A DNA stretch of 64,000 nt, taken from positions 6,062,084-6,126,083 of the forward strand of contig NC_087072.1 in assembly GCF_026151205.1 (NCBI RefSeq). The letters are read 5' to 3'. The notes beneath the pieces are model-generated. The model worked only from the letters and a program-made list of their open reading frames with translations, made no database searches and was not told the DNA's origin. Source of the stretch: Bolinopsis microptera. Lineage: Eukaryota > Ctenophora > Tentaculata > Lobata > Bolinopsidae. The translations under genes were made by a program, and so were the position numbers. Positions 33,801 through 48,800 of this stretch are shown piece after piece. Numbering within the stretch: position 1 is the stretch's first letter; each line of letters begins with the position of its first letter.

Positions 33801-36800
33801 GTCCTCTACCAGTGAGCCCTGGGTCTCGGTAAGACGCTTCAGTAAGTTATCCTCGAGATCCTGCATTCGCTTTTTGTTTGCATTGACTTCCTCCATAAGT
33901 TTGTTTCTCTCGCTCTCCAGCTCAGCTTTTTCAGTAAGGATGACACGACCCAACAGCTGATCTTCTAGACCCTTTTGTGTGACTGTGAAGTCAATGATAC
34001 TGGTTCTGGCAGAGATCTCAGGCGTGTACACGGGATTGGGGAGCTTTGTGGTGATGTACATACGGAAACCGCTCATCACGTCACATTCTTTGTCACCCAC
34101 TTTCACCTTGAAGGTTGAACCCTGTTTGATGAAGTTTTTTTCGAGAACGTTATCCAGCGCAGGGTCAAGTTCCTCCCCGACGTCTTCCAGCAAGAAGGGT
34201 CGACCTAGTGAAAGAGCGTCTTCAAGATGCGTTCTGAAGTATTTGTTGTTCATCTGTGAGACAGTAAGTTCATTTTCAGCCTCCTTCTTTTTAATCCAGA
34301 TCGTAGCTTGACCTTGAGGATCAATAAGAAGTGGGTATCGAGTCGCTTTCGTTACAATAATACCATTTTCAACGGAGAGGTTATCAGTTGGAAGGCCTTG
34401 CAGGACCCACTCGCCTGCCGTTGCATTATCGACCAACATCTTTGTCAGATCGAGATCTTCTGAGAAGGGGATCTTGTTTCTCATGCACATAGTCTTCCAG
34501 TTCTTAACCAGGATGTCTCGGAACTCTTGGTTGAATGGACCAGAGTATGACAAGAAACCTGTACACAGAAGAGCATCTCCAACAAGTCGCTTGATTTGGT
34601 CACTAAAACGTAAACCAGCTTCAGTCCATCGAGTTTTCTCACCGGCCAGACCCTCAATAAGAGCAGTGGCATTGGTCATTTTTCGTCTTGTAGCCTCAGC
34701 GTCGTCCATCAACATCTGCTTGTGATTCACAGCAGCATCGAACTTCGCTTGTACCACGTCCAATTCCTTTTGCTTCTCATCCAACTGACCTTGCGCTTCA
34801 GCTAAATCAGTATTAGCGATCAGCAATCTACCTTCTTGGACAGCCAAGTTAGCCTTCAAGGGCAACACCTCCTTGTTGATACTGAAGAAGAAGGACATAG
34901 CTCGACACCAACTGAGAAGACCAGCAACATTGCCAGACACAGCCTTAGCTCTTTCAAGGTTGAAATCATCCGCGGCCAAATATGGTTCAAGCAACTCAAC
35001 CACCTCATCATTGATCGTGTCTTTTGGGAATGTTAGAAGGTTATTCAAGAATTTAGTATCTCCCATTAACTTCAAGGCATCACCCCAACTTGTCATGATA
35101 AATCCAGGCTTCTCTGGATCCATCTGGGTCTTCGCTATAGACTTCTGGAAAAGAAGCAACACGGAATCCATAATACGCATGATCAAATGAGGTGGTTTAC
35201 CGAGTTTACGGACAGTAGCGATGTCTCCCGCCTTGATGGTACTAAGAGCTTTTTCTGCTTCTTTAAGGGCGGGCGCTGCAGCAGCTAACTTCGTTGTAGC
35301 AACCAATTTGTCCTTTGAAATCTCGTCGACGATAGCTTGAGCTTTGTCCTTTACTTTCTGAACGGAAGCCTTTACTTTTTCAGCAGCTGTTGCGGAGACC
35401 GTCACCTCTCGCAACACAACGTCAGCCTCTTTACTGGCGACTGCTAAATCCTTTTCTTTCACTACCAACATTTCACTAAGCTCTGCAACACTCTGACTCG
35501 CTTCTAGCAACTTTGCCAAACCGGTTTCCATCCTTGAAGCCAAGATTTTAATTTCACTATATTTCTCAGTGTAGATAATCTTAAAACCGGCCAAGAAAGA
35601 AAGGTAAGATTTTGGAGTGACATGAGTCTGTCTCCTGAACCTATTGAAGTATTCAATACATGTCTCAGCAACCCCATCCTGAATTACACCCATACTCTGG
35701 ATGATACTTAGTTTCACATCATCTGGGGTATCCATTTTGTATGTGCTCAAGAAGTGGTTAGAGACTTCCACGAGAGCCTCTTTAGGCCATCTCATGAACC
35801 AATCCATTGTGCAACCTGAGAAGAGACCGGGGAACTTGAGTGACCTGGTTCTGAACTTTTCGCCCACTGGAGAGAAACATAGTACCACGTGAAGGTTTTG
35901 TTTGACTCGGTTTATAAAGTATTCGTAGAGGTTTTCATTTGTAGGCGGATGTCTCGGCATCTCTTTCTTCATAACTGGTCCGAGTTCACCAAGAATTTCA
36001 TCGATTTCGTCACGCTGGAACATGCCTGAAATCTCACCGGAAGCGATAAGATTGTTCATCGACTCAAGGAAGTTTTCGTCCTTAATCTCATTGTCAGTAA
36101 AGATAAAGGTGACGCCCTTACCCTTTACACCAGCTGATCGGTACAAGATTTTCAGATCATCTAGAAGATTCTGAGCGTTGTAAGTTCTGGACAAAGTAAT
36201 CTGGAAGATTTCATATCCAGCGATGAAAGAAGCCAGTCTAGTCAGAGACTGTTTACCGGAACCACCTACACCCACCAACATAGCATGTCCAATGGGCATG
36301 GACAGAATTCTGGAGATACGAGCAAGATGTACGGCGGCATCCTTGAAGAACACAAGATCCATACCAGCACCTCTCACAGTCTCATTGTACATTTCTTGGT
36401 ACGATTTTAGCTTGGTTGGTAGTTCGGTCTTGACATTAACTTGTTCGTAAATCTTTGGAGCCTCAAATTCAGCATCGTCCGGTTCTTCACCAGTTGGCTC
36501 TGGTGGCTCTCTCATGAAATCTGCAAAGAAGATGTCCTTATGGAGTTTTTCACCCATTTCAGTACCGAGTTCTTCGTTAACTATTCCGACCAAAGCGCTG
36601 TGAAGCCAATCACAATCTTTCTGGTTGGTAAACCGGTCACCAATTACTCTGTTCACTTCACCGTACCACAAGGCCAAGACTTTGTCTTGTGTGTCGATAA
36701 CCTCAGCAGTGACTTTGAGAATTCCTTTCCAGATCCTACTAAGATCACGCAAGTTGAAGATGTAATGGAACTTGGCTGGGGTTGGAAGCAGCTTCTTCTT

Positions 36801-39800
36801 TACGCTTTGCCATAAAATCCTGGTGATGGGGACAAGATTTTTAGTCATAGCTCCAACTTCGGGAACGAAGTTCCTCGCTTCAGAGAAGTAGCCAGCAGCA
36901 ATAGTATTGAAAATGAGATCCATACTGTTTTCAGAAGGAAGTGTACAATTAAATACACAGAACTGTCGCTTGAGCCGTTCAGGAATGTCATTTCTACCAC
37001 CACCTGGGTGACTCATAGCAGCCATGATCTGAACATCAGCAATACTCGTGTAGTCACCCGGCTTCTCCAGATTGTAAAAACCTTTGTTCTCCATCAGCTG
37101 CCTGACGATCTCGTTGGTGATCTGATCACCCCACTCGTTGATGACAGGCATGTTCACATCATCAATGAACACTGTCATCTTCTTTCCTGCTGGAGGTCCG
37201 TATGTGCTTCCCATCCTCTTGTCGACGTAGCTCTCTACAGCACTCTGGAAAAGACCAGGAGTTGTGGCTGATGAGAAGTTCATGGCTTTGTACAGATGTT
37301 CGTCGGGATCGTACTTACCGCAGTATGCCTTGATGATGACAGTCTTGGCAGTACCACTTTCACCGATCAGCAACACTCCTTTGTTTTGTTTGGCGATGGT
37401 TGCAAGTAAGAACTCAGTGCATGTGTTATCAACATTAGGCACAAGAATAGAGTCGTATCTTGGGATACTATCTTGAGGATACATGTACTCTTCGACCTTG
37501 GCATCCCAATGAGCCCATTCTCCATCATCTGTAACGTAGTATTCAAATATTGTGGTGCCGGTAGCTGCATCGCATTTGGGCAAGCTCAGGCCACCCTTCT
37601 CTTCGAGGAAGTTTTGGAATTTAACCCTGTCTTCCAATTCAAGGATAGCACCCATACTCCACATAAGAGCAAACACATAAAGACGTTCCATGTTTGCATT
37701 GGACGGCTGTTTCGCTGCATCCTGTGGAGGCAGTAATCCATTGATGATGCTGATGAATTGTGCGACTAAAATACTCTCTAAGATGTCCATCTTCGGTTTT
37801 AGTGCGATCTCATAGAATTGGTATGTCTCTTCAAAGCAATGATCTATCAGATTTTTGAATACGTCAGACTGCATAGGAGTAAGACTACTAAGCCAAGCTC
37901 CTGTGAGCGGCGCAAAGTTCAATACGGAGGCAGACATGAACACCATACCGTTCCTGGACACAGTCGCTGGAGAAGCATTGTCGATGTTATGCACTTCAAA
38001 GATAATTTTGGCGTTTGGTGACATGGGAATTCGATCACCGTTGGCAAGTGTCAGTGTCTTGTTGTCGTCCAATACAGAGTTCAGATTTTCAATCCAGATA
38101 GCATCTACTGGACCATCAAGAATGAGCCAAACATACTCGGATTTCTTCATCTTTAAGGTCTTTCTCCAAAGAGTAGAGAAAATTCCATCTGTCCAATCGT
38201 TGGTCGATACATCTAATCTACCGAACATCTGAGGTGCAGTGATGGCTTTTGGATTCATTCTCATTTCTCGATGAGGTTGTCCCATCTGAGTCATGGATCT
38301 CATGAGAGCATAGATACAGCTGGTCTTTCCTGCACCAGAGGGTCCTAGTGTCATCATACCATGCCGTACTCGCTGAGTCTCATACAACTGAATAACTTTG
38401 AGCATCCATGGAGGATGATTTACGAGTCCCATCTCGCTGACCCTTTCCGAAATACATGCTTCCAGCTCCGGGTAACCGACAGTTGGCAGAACAAGCGATG
38501 GGAACAGATCGTCAATCAGTGACAAGAACAAGGGTTCATCTTCATCCACCAGTTTGGACAAGTTCATGTCTCTCATAACTTTCATCATGATGCTGTCTTC
38601 AGACATCTCTTTGTTGCTTCTCATGAAGGCTCCCATAGTCCTCAGCACAGACAAGATATTTCTTAGACCGAAATCATAATGGACTTGTTTTGACAGCTGC
38701 TCCTCACAGAGCTTGTAGAGAGTGAAGAACTTACCAGACAGCACCACGTTAGTCATGAAACCTACTGACGCAAGTTTTACTCTCATGATGATCTCACGAT
38801 CTGGCACCATCATAGCCACTGTCCTGAAGTTAATCTTCAGATTTTCTGGCAACTCCTGTCGTCCGGCGTAACCGGGGTTCATCGTCAAGAAGAGACCAAA
38901 CTCTGGATCTAGACTGACCACATCACCATCAGTGAAGATGAACTCCTTCTTACGTTCTTTCTTACAACTGAGGACAACAGCAATCTGCTGAGCAGCCACA
39001 GAAAGTACAGGAAGCTCGACACGATTGAACTCGTCAAAGCAACCCCAGCATCCAGATTGGGCGAGACCCTTGTAGATACGACCAAGACCACGGAAATCCA
39101 TCTGATCGGAACAGTTGAACACAACCACAAACTTACCCAGACACCTTCCCATGTCTTTGACGGATTCAGTTTTACCTGTTCCAGCTGGACCAGCAGGGGC
39201 GGCTCCCAAACTCATGTGCAGAGCTTGAGCGATAGAAATGTAGCACCTGTCAGTGAGTGGGGTGATACAAAGACGATCAGTACAACCCAGGAACTCGTTC
39301 TGGTAGGAGAAATCGACATTGGTGATTGAGATCTGGCACACGTCATTGTCGTCGTCAAAGTAGAACCTACTCTGTTTGGTCCATTCGAAATCGCTGACAG
39401 ATTTGACGTGCATTGCAACGAGATCATGGAAGATATCACGCTGATGCACGTGAATGGTGATATGGGTTTCGAATTTTGTTCTCTCCATTTTTGTTAGCTC
39501 ACGTGTAGTGACCTCAATGAGCAGGTTTAGCATGTCCAAAAACTTCTGATCAGTAGCAGCCATGATCTTTTTGTCGCTTCGAGCTTGACTCATCGCAATT
39601 TCAGCTTCTTTGGTCCACAGCATTTGGAGACCAAGCAGACCTACTTGAGCTTGATAGTTGAACAAGAATTCTACAAGTTTGAAGTTAGGGTCCTGAAGAG
39701 CCATACTAGCAGTTCTGATGACAAAATGAACACACTCCTGGGCTGATTTCAAGAGAGCTCCAAGCCAGTTTTCAACATTACCTGAAGCCATGACAGAGGA

Positions 39801-42800
39801 GACAAGGTCCACCCTCTCACCCTCTTGTGATATGATCTCCAGGATCTTATCATAAACCTTCTCGTCGAATGTGACATACCTAACGTTATCAAACACAGAT
39901 AGCAGATGGTTCTGGATGGTGTGGGAATCACTTGCTTGACCAAGGATCTCAAGTAGTGCAGGATCGGAAACGAAGAAGAACCTGGGGAACAACAGTCGTT
40001 TCTTCTCAAGATAACCAGTAAGAGACTTCTGACAGATCTCAAGCTGTTCCAGAAGATGGGGGAGTAGTTGAGCCAACATCTCGTCACCAACGCAGCACTG
40101 TACTACATTAGGATTCTCGTGAGCATAGGCCATGATCTTAGCCCAACTTTTGTCAATGTTAGCGAAACGTTTTGCCTCTTGGGGCAACTGCTTGGCAATA
40201 TCACCGCCAACAAACACAGCCTCTAGGTAGATCCATAGATTCTGTACAAGGAGCCACTGCTCGATAATCTCTGTTGTTCCTGTCAGATTAGCTACCCACT
40301 TTTGGATGTTAGGTTTAAATGGAGCATTGTATCGATTACTAAGTAACGATCCTAGGACCATAAGAGAATCTTCCATCAGCGAGACGATCTCAGCGGTTTC
40401 ATTACCCTTCAGTAGAAGTTCGCCGCGAGTCTTGAACATACCGAACGAGAACTCTTGAGTACTCCAATCAGCAATGACCTGTTTGAGTTTGCCCTCGATA
40501 TCTCTCTCCTTGACTGCAGCTACACAGATGTCTTCAATGTCTTCTTTGAATTCAAGCAGTGGAGCCTTCATGATGTCTCTCAACTGGAAGGTCTCGGATT
40601 CGATATCAAACTTATATTTGGTGAGGTCTTCGATTCGAGTCCAATGGCGCTTCTCCATAGCCTTGTTAGCCATCATCTCCAACAGAGGACAACATTCATT
40701 GAAGTCGTCGATCTTTTTCTTCAGATCCAAGAATGCTTCCCAGTCTTTAAGACCCTTTGGCAACTTCCTGCATTTATTTTGGAAGTCTACAAGCTCACTC
40801 ATGATTTGCTCAATGTCAACCTCATGCCAGAGGATGTCGTAATAACCGTTAACTGTGTTGATGACATCGTTGTAGAGGCCGTAGAGTTTCTGAAGCAGAG
40901 TAAGTTCTCGTTTGGTTTTGTGCAGCTCTGGATATTCTGTGACAGCCAAGCCGAACAGCTCTTCACCTCCAGAATATGTCTCATACTTCTGCCACATGTC
41001 GTCAAACTTAACTTGGAAGATGCTGACCCTCTCAGATGCTTCCTGTGGACTAATACCAAGTTCCATCGGTCCTTTCTGATCGTAATCCCCAATAAAGTCA
41101 TCCACAGTATCTCTGTAAACAGTGATATTGGTGACGAGATCCTTACGGAAGTTGGGTTGGATTGTAAGAAGATGGTTTTGCACTTTATGTGACTGAGAAA
41201 GAACCTTAGTCCAACGATATTGCAAGGTGTCAACATTCTCAACCTCCTCCCTCATGACATGACAGTCATGACGTGACAACATAGCATACGCTTCCTCAAC
41301 TGGTCCAATAGTCATATCTACCTTGATTTCAGCCTCACGCATTTTGGACAAGGCTGACATGGCATTTCGGACATCGTCTAAATCAGTGATATTACGACCA
41401 AGCTTCTTAGACATCTCACTGATGAACTCAATGAGATCGTTCATGTCTGTCTTAACCCTTTGGTTGAGGCATACTGCGTAAACGTTCTTCCAGTTGTCAC
41501 ACTCAGCTTTGAGTGCTACTCTTAGAGGTTCACTTCTCATAAGTATGGCACCGACTTGCTTGTCAGAACTCATTCCTACGATCTCAGCGCCTTCCTTCTC
41601 GTAGTAACTGATCTTTGCTTCAAATTCTGACAAAGTTGGATCGATCTTCAGGAACGCTTCCAGTTCCTTGTCCTTGTTGTCTTGCCAGAGGTAGTTGTAG
41701 TTAGAGAAACTAGAGAGAGCTGCGTTAACTTCCACAATAGTACTGTTCACAATCGTGTTCAGTATTATTACGACCTTCTGTATGTCTTTGTGTTCGCTGA
41801 TTGCTTTCCAGAAAATTTTATGTCTACCATCTTCAGGATCTGGCTTGCCCCAGTCCTTGATCGTCTGGCATGCTTGTAGGAGCATTTGGACGGCCTTATT
41901 GAGGCACCCTTGAACGTCGTCAAGACTGGGCTTCATGACAGTTTGTGGGATAGCGAGACAAATGTCAGCTTTGAACAGAGGTGGTTTCGGCTCTTGGACT
42001 TGGTCACGGGATGACTTCATGAACTGATTAGCAGTTGAGATGATAAACCTTCTCCTGATGGCATCCAGAGAATTCCGGGTACATTTGACGAGAGCTTCAG
42101 TTGAGCGACTGTGGAAGTACTGATACACGTTGAAGACACAGCAGGGCAGGCACTCTGTACATCTGGTCTGATTCTTACCCTCTGGGCGGAGACACTTGTA
42201 TTGGTCTTCCAAACCGACCAGCTCATATTCATTGTAATTCTGCTTCAAGTAACGTATGATATCGTGGAGCGAAATTTCGATAAGCTCCATCTGTCTTGCA
42301 AGTTTGGTGCACTTAGATTTTGTTTCCCTCTCAAACATATCAAGGAACTCGTCCACAGCGTACACATCATCTTGAGGAATTTCCACCAGAGGAGATGCAG
42401 AGATAGATGCCAGGACGTTTTCCAGCTGAACATCGTGCATATCACGTACTCTTCTCATCACTTTCTCCAGGTTGTTCAGCTCAACATAAATGTTCTTTGT
42501 GTAGCTGTCAAGATTCATGGAGGTCCACGACATGATAGATTTGCCAGGTTTGATGGCCTCGTCCACTCTGGATATAATCGGTCCCATCGCTCTCAGGAAG
42601 ATCTTGGGAATACATTTGATGAGTGAGTCGTAGTCTGCCAAGATGGACTCAAGTCGTGTCCAGTTGTGTTTCATGGTGTAGATGTTGACTCGTAGAGACT
42701 TGGCAGCAGCAGGAACCTGAAATAGGAAAAAATAAATGTTCAGTACTTATTTTGTACCAGTTTACGATAATACAATAAGATGTACTTAGGTTAAAAATAA

Positions 42801-45800
42801 TCACGCAGCAACAAGGAAGCTATTATATGAGTTTCAAGTTTCAACAATATTTCCTACAATTTCTTACATCAAGTTCCATGAGGATCATAATCCTAGTTTC
42901 TCTGAGTAGTTCCCACACGTGGGGGTCCATATTGACGTACAGTTTCTGTGTCTCAGGATGTTCAACCAACAGAGATGATTTGAGTCCTGTAATTGCCTTC
43001 TCCACAGCCTGGGTCCAACCTTGGTGGTATAGGACCTGTAGACGGAATGTTTATTGTTAGATTGTGTGTTAGTGCAAGTTTAATAGTAATTATCAAAGAG
43101 TTTTGATCAATTATATATAACCAGGTGATCTGGTTAAAGATGATGTTCAAGTCAATAATTTCATTTTCATTGGAATGACCGAATCTAAAGATTTATCAAG
43201 AATACCGCACCTCAAACTCAACAAGCACAGCCGCCATTCTGTTGAAGTTCTTGACAATCTTCCTTCCCTCAGCGGTGTTAACTATTCCTCGTTGAGTACC
43301 GAGAAGCTGCATGGGTTTGTCAATAACTTCATAGAGCTGTCTAGCCCACGCTATTCTACCGGAAATAGGAGGCATGTTTCGGGGGATTGGAGGGTTATCT
43401 TTCACCTTCTGGTACTGCTTTCTGATATTCTCTAGATCCCTGGTGAATGAATCTGTTATTTTTCTGAATTTACTTTACTTTAATATCTATTTACAACTTT
43501 AGAGCTTTTTATAATGAAATTGACTATAAGCTGCGTCTCATAAAACATGAAAATAACTTACTTTCCATAGGAGATGAGGCACTTGAACCATTTCTCCTCA
43601 AGGTCCAATTGAAGTTGAGGCATATCTTCAAACTTCTTTAACATCAGCAATGACTTCCAAGTCTGAAAATGTATAGCAGATTAGTTACTTATCTCGATTT
43701 GGATGACGGAATTTAGGTTAGCAACCCCGCAAAATATTCTACCCTATAGTCCAGTCGCGTTCAGAAAATTAGCGATATTACATAGATAGAACAGTAAGGC
43801 ACAATAAAATATCCAAACAAACTAACACTTTCGTATCACTTATATGTTTTAAATATCCCCCTCCAAACTTACACTTGTTTGTCCCTCGACACACTTCTCC
43901 ATGTGCTTTTGAAGTTTGGTCTGTATCAATTCTACAGCTCGCAGGAAGTCATCGTAATCAGTCTCAAATTCTTGTCTTCTGTGATCCAATATATCATAGT
44001 TCTTCTTCTTGGCCATTCCAACGACCGAAGTCCATTGCTTATTATGAGATTCCATTCCTTCGATCTTAGAGACAGCAAGGATGCTGAATCTATCCATCGT
44101 AAGAAGCATGTCTTGCACCTTCTCCATGCGGCGAGCAAAGATCTCAAACTTTCCGAAAATGTACTTTTCACTGAAATCAAACTGTTTGTCACTTGGACTC
44201 TCCTTCAGCTTTTCTTTGGTTCTTCTGAAACATGCCTGGTACTCCAAGTTGAGATTGAGGCAGTCTCCTATACGCTGCAGGGCTTGGTCTCTGGGAAGTT
44301 CCCATACCTTGCTCACATCTTTCAGGATGTAGTTCTTACACGCAGACACCATCTGGGGGAAATTATTGAGTTACACTTCAGCACTTGCGGTGAGGCAATC
44401 CATGTTAATAGGGTCAAAACTTCATAACTCAGATGCAGAAGTCTATTAGAAGGTACATAATGAATTGCAAAAACAAAAAATATATAAACCGACCTGATTT
44501 GTGACTTTGACGAAAAGACTAGTCATTCTCTCGGAGGTGTTGTAGTAGCGAGATATGGAGTTGATCATCCTGATAGCGTTGATCAGACCGGGAATACAGT
44601 CCAGCATCTCCACAGGGCTACACCTCTTCAAAGGTTTACAGAATTTCATCAGCGTGTACAGGTACTTGACGTTGTCCTTAGCCTCGTTTGCTGCGTCCGT
44701 TATCCGGGCATCCAGTGTCTTCCAGTGTTTGATTATCTTACTCTTGGCAGCAAACAGGATTCCAATTGTAGTTTTGCACGGTTGTGACTTGATTTGGTCG
44801 AGCAATCTGCGGAATATCAGTTTAAGTCACAAAAGTTCGAAATAACCTGATAAGTTTATTATAATTCTTAAATGATAGGCACGAGTATCAATGCCAGCAG
44901 CAGATAATCATTAGTTGGCAAAGTTGAACGACCCGTTTTAAACTCACGCATTGAAACTGGCCATCCTTTCCTTCCAGTAGACAAGCTCTGAGTTGGGTCC
45001 AGTATCATCAGCTTCTTTTCTCATTTGTTCGGACTGAGCTAGGACCTGCTCTATCTGCTTGCACCAACTGGCTACTATTCCCTCAAGTTGGGTCACCAGG
45101 TCAAAGTTACCAGCTGTGGAATATTCAGTGTTATTATTTGTAGAATCGTGTGTCAGATGGGTCTCCATTCGAGGAGGCTACAATCTGATCATTTAACGGG
45201 AAAAAAGTTCATGCGATTTCATTGACTGTTTTAATAACAATACTTCCCTATTCAAATTTCAATGACTACTGATGCTAACCTGTATTCTGGTATTGTTGAG
45301 GAGTTGTTAATCCCTGGATAGGGAGATCATCTGGCATCTTCAGTTTAACACTAGAAATGAAACTAGGGTTTCAGCGTTAGAATCGTCGGAATATACACAC
45401 AGAAAACAAATACATAGATAAATTCCGTAGATAAATTTCATTAATCCATAGATTAATAGCCCAAATTTCAATCAAACTTAAACGATTATGTAACATTTCA
45501 AAAGTCGCGATCATAAACATTGAACTCACGTTTCTGACAGATTGGCTTTGGCAGATTCTAGAAGTTTAGAGAAATCTTCCAACCCGGTAATAAAGTTTCC
45601 GACAATAGCACCGCTCCCGTTATTAGAGAGCTTACCCCAGTCTTTATTTTTTAGCAAGAGTGGGATAACTAAACTGTCCAACATGGTCCTGACTGCTGTC
45701 AGAAGATCTCCGTCGGGGGACTCTACTGTTCCGAAGAACACGTCCTGGTGGGGGAATTTACCGTGAAATGTGTGTTCGGTCAGGTACCGTTAATCGTGAG

Positions 45801-48800
45801 ATAAGAATTTTACAAGCTTAAGATAATGGTTTTAAAATATATCATCGTGAAATCACAGTTAATCCCTTCCCACGGGAAAGACGAAATGTAGAACGTATTG
45901 AACAACTTACTCGGTCCATGAATTTGTCGATAACCTCCTTATCATTGGTAATTCTGAAGAAGTAAGTACAAGTTCCAACAAGTTTGACATCTTCTCCGCT
46001 AGTAACCAACAGCTTCTGGGAGCCCTTTTTCTCCTTCCCATCAGCGTCCCTGTCGTGCGTTTGGAACACCAACAAAACTCGTGATCCGTTCTCTTTGAAG
46101 AAGTTCTCGAATAGTGTGAACTGAAAGGCGACCAGTTAAATTAGAACCGAAGCTTAGCTAGCTTAAATTAGCTTAGCTAGCTAGCTAGAAATTCATGTCA
46201 TGGTAAATGCTTGCAATAAAACTTTTTACTCACAATTGCGTAAGATTTTTCGCGCGCGGATAGATGAATCCGCAGAGTGGAACTAGTTTGTGAGTTTGTC
46301 TCACCTTTCGATTAGATAAGCTTAATAATTAGTTCATTATATTTACATACCGAAATATTAATTTAGAGGGTGATAGCTTTTAAATGTCGCAGCTGACTGA
46401 TAATTTAGTACTTTCTTTACGGAAAGTAGAAGAATGCACTAAATTGAAACTTTGATTATTTTATGAATCTATAACTGGCCACATCTATTCTAGGTTCAAT
46501 ATTGGTGGATCCTCTAAGAATGCTCAAAACTGTCGCATATCGATTTTCATTAAAATTGAACAAAAAATGGTTAAGTTGCCGATATTGATGAATGTATGAA
46601 GAGCCAAGGATTACCTCAGGGACTGGATTCCGGATTCAACGAGCTAAGCTTCACAAGAAAAGATATCATTGAAGCATTAGGAGAACTGGATCCCTATTCA
46701 GCCGCACCTGACGGAGAGATTCCTGCTAGGATACTCACAGCCTGCAAAGAACAACTTGCAGACCCGCTAACACTCCTCTGGCAGGAATCGTTCAGCAGTG
46801 GGTATATACCAGCGGAATTAAAGACCCAATATATCACCCCTATCTATAAGAAGGGGGACAGAACGGACCCAGCAAACTATAGACCAGTGTCTTTAACCTC
46901 GCACATCATAAAGACATTTGAGCGTGTAATCAGAAAAAACCTGGTTCGTCATTTGGAAGAGAACATGATGATCAATACGAACCAGCATGGGTTCAGAAAA
47001 AAGAGGAGTTGCATGACGCAGCTTCTCAGTCACATCGAACAGATCTACAAATCACTCAACAATGATGAAGAAGTTGATGTGATTTACCTCGACTTTGCCA
47101 AAGCTTTTGACAAGGTCGACCATGCAGTGCTGCTAGCCAAGCTTGGTCGATACGGAATTGGTGGTCAGGCTTTAAGGTGGATCAAAGAGTTTTTGCTAAA
47201 CAGAAAACAAACAGTCGTTGTTGAAGGTCGCAAATCATCCTTCCAGCCAGTGGCAAGTGGGGTGCCACAAGGGACAGTCCTAGGACCGATCCTATTTATC
47301 CTGTACATCAACGATCTGTTGAACAGCATTAGCTATAGTAACGGATTCAGCTTTGCAGACGACACAACGCTGATTGGGGCTATCCGAGGAATGAGTAGTG
47401 TGGAGTTACTGCAAGATGATCTCAACATAGTCATCGAGTGGTCACGTGTTAACAACATGGAGCTACACGAACAGAAGTTTGAGGTTGTAAACTACCCCCT
47501 GAATGGATCAAAAGCTCTAAGAGAGCTCCCGTTCTACCCAGAGACTGTTGAGTATACTACACCAAAAGGACACACAATATCACCACAGGAAACTGTCAGA
47601 GACCTTGGAGTGTATGTTAGCAGCAGTAGGTCATGGGGTCCTCACATTGAGAAGACAGTTCAAGGAGCTAGAAAAATGGCGGCTTGGACATTGAGTGCCT
47701 TTAGAGACCGGTCACAAGTAGTCATGCTGACTTTATACAAAAGCATGGTTCGCTCCAAGCTAGAGTACTGCTGTCCAGTCTGGAACCCTACAAAAGTCAC
47801 AGAGATACAAAAGCTGGAGACTGTACAGAGATCCTTTACTAGAAAGATATCTGGCTGCCGTGATCTCCAGTACTGGGACAGGCTGAAGAAGCTTAAGTTG
47901 ATGTCCCTTCAGAGGCGGAGAGAGCGTTATTCTATTATTCATGTATGGAAAATTCTTAATGAACATGCTCCGAACGATACGGGCTTCGAGTTCAAGTCTC
48001 ATCAAAGGCATGGTATTAAGGCAGAGATCCCAGCCATGAACAAAAACGCACAGTTGTCGGTAAGAACAGATTACGACAACAGCTTTAGAGTTAGAGCAGC
48101 TCAGCTCTTCAACGTGCTCCCATCGGAGCTCCGGAGTATCACATTGCTAGACAGTTTCAAAGTTGGTCTAGGCAGATTTATGGAACAGTACCCAGACACA
48201 CCACCGGTTCCGGGATACACTCCGACAAACGATAACTCAATGCTGAGCTGGAGGAGGACGCACTCGATGCAGTTGTCCTGAGCACGCCCTGCCAAACTCA
48301 CCAAAACGTACCAAAACGTACGTAAGTTATATTATGAGTAGTAAAGCATAAGCCGCAAACTCTCTGTAATCTTAAATCTATGCCGAGCTATACCTGTAAG
48401 GGTACCTGTTATAAGTTCAAGAAACTTCCTAGGATACCCCTTTAGTGCATACTGTAAACATAGTACTATTACTATTACTATTACTATTACTATTACTATT
48501 ACTATTACTATTACTATTACTATTACTATTACTATTACTATTACTATTACTATTACTATTACTATTACTATTACTATTACTATTACTATTACTATTACTA
48601 TTACTATTACTATTACTATTACTATTACTATTACTATTACTATTACTATTACTATTACTATTACTATTACTATTACTATTACTCAATATATTTTAACAAA
48701 TACGTTTGTTAAAATTTTGCCAAAAAGCAAGGCAATCTGTATATGAATAGACTTACTTTACTCAATCCCTGATAATGCGTATTGCGTAACCTATTTTAGT

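Noticed and set aside
33252-42626. Many plus-strand frames antisense to the dynein exon
   Set aside because: They follow from the codon pattern of the real minus-strand frame and show no independent motif.
42672-42674. ATG at the start of the giant dynein frame as the gene's start codon
   Set aside because: The frame continues upstream to an acceptor at 42717 and joins in phase to an exon with clear dynein tail similarity, so this Met is internal.
46239-46256. Shared TGCGTAAGATTTTT at 46239 and 61226 as a common element 5' end
   Set aside because: Only about 14 bp match and the sequences diverge at once; too short to separate from chance.
48429-48696. Poly-(Asn-Ser) and poly-Leu frames
   Set aside because: Direct translation of the hexanucleotide run; not a gene.
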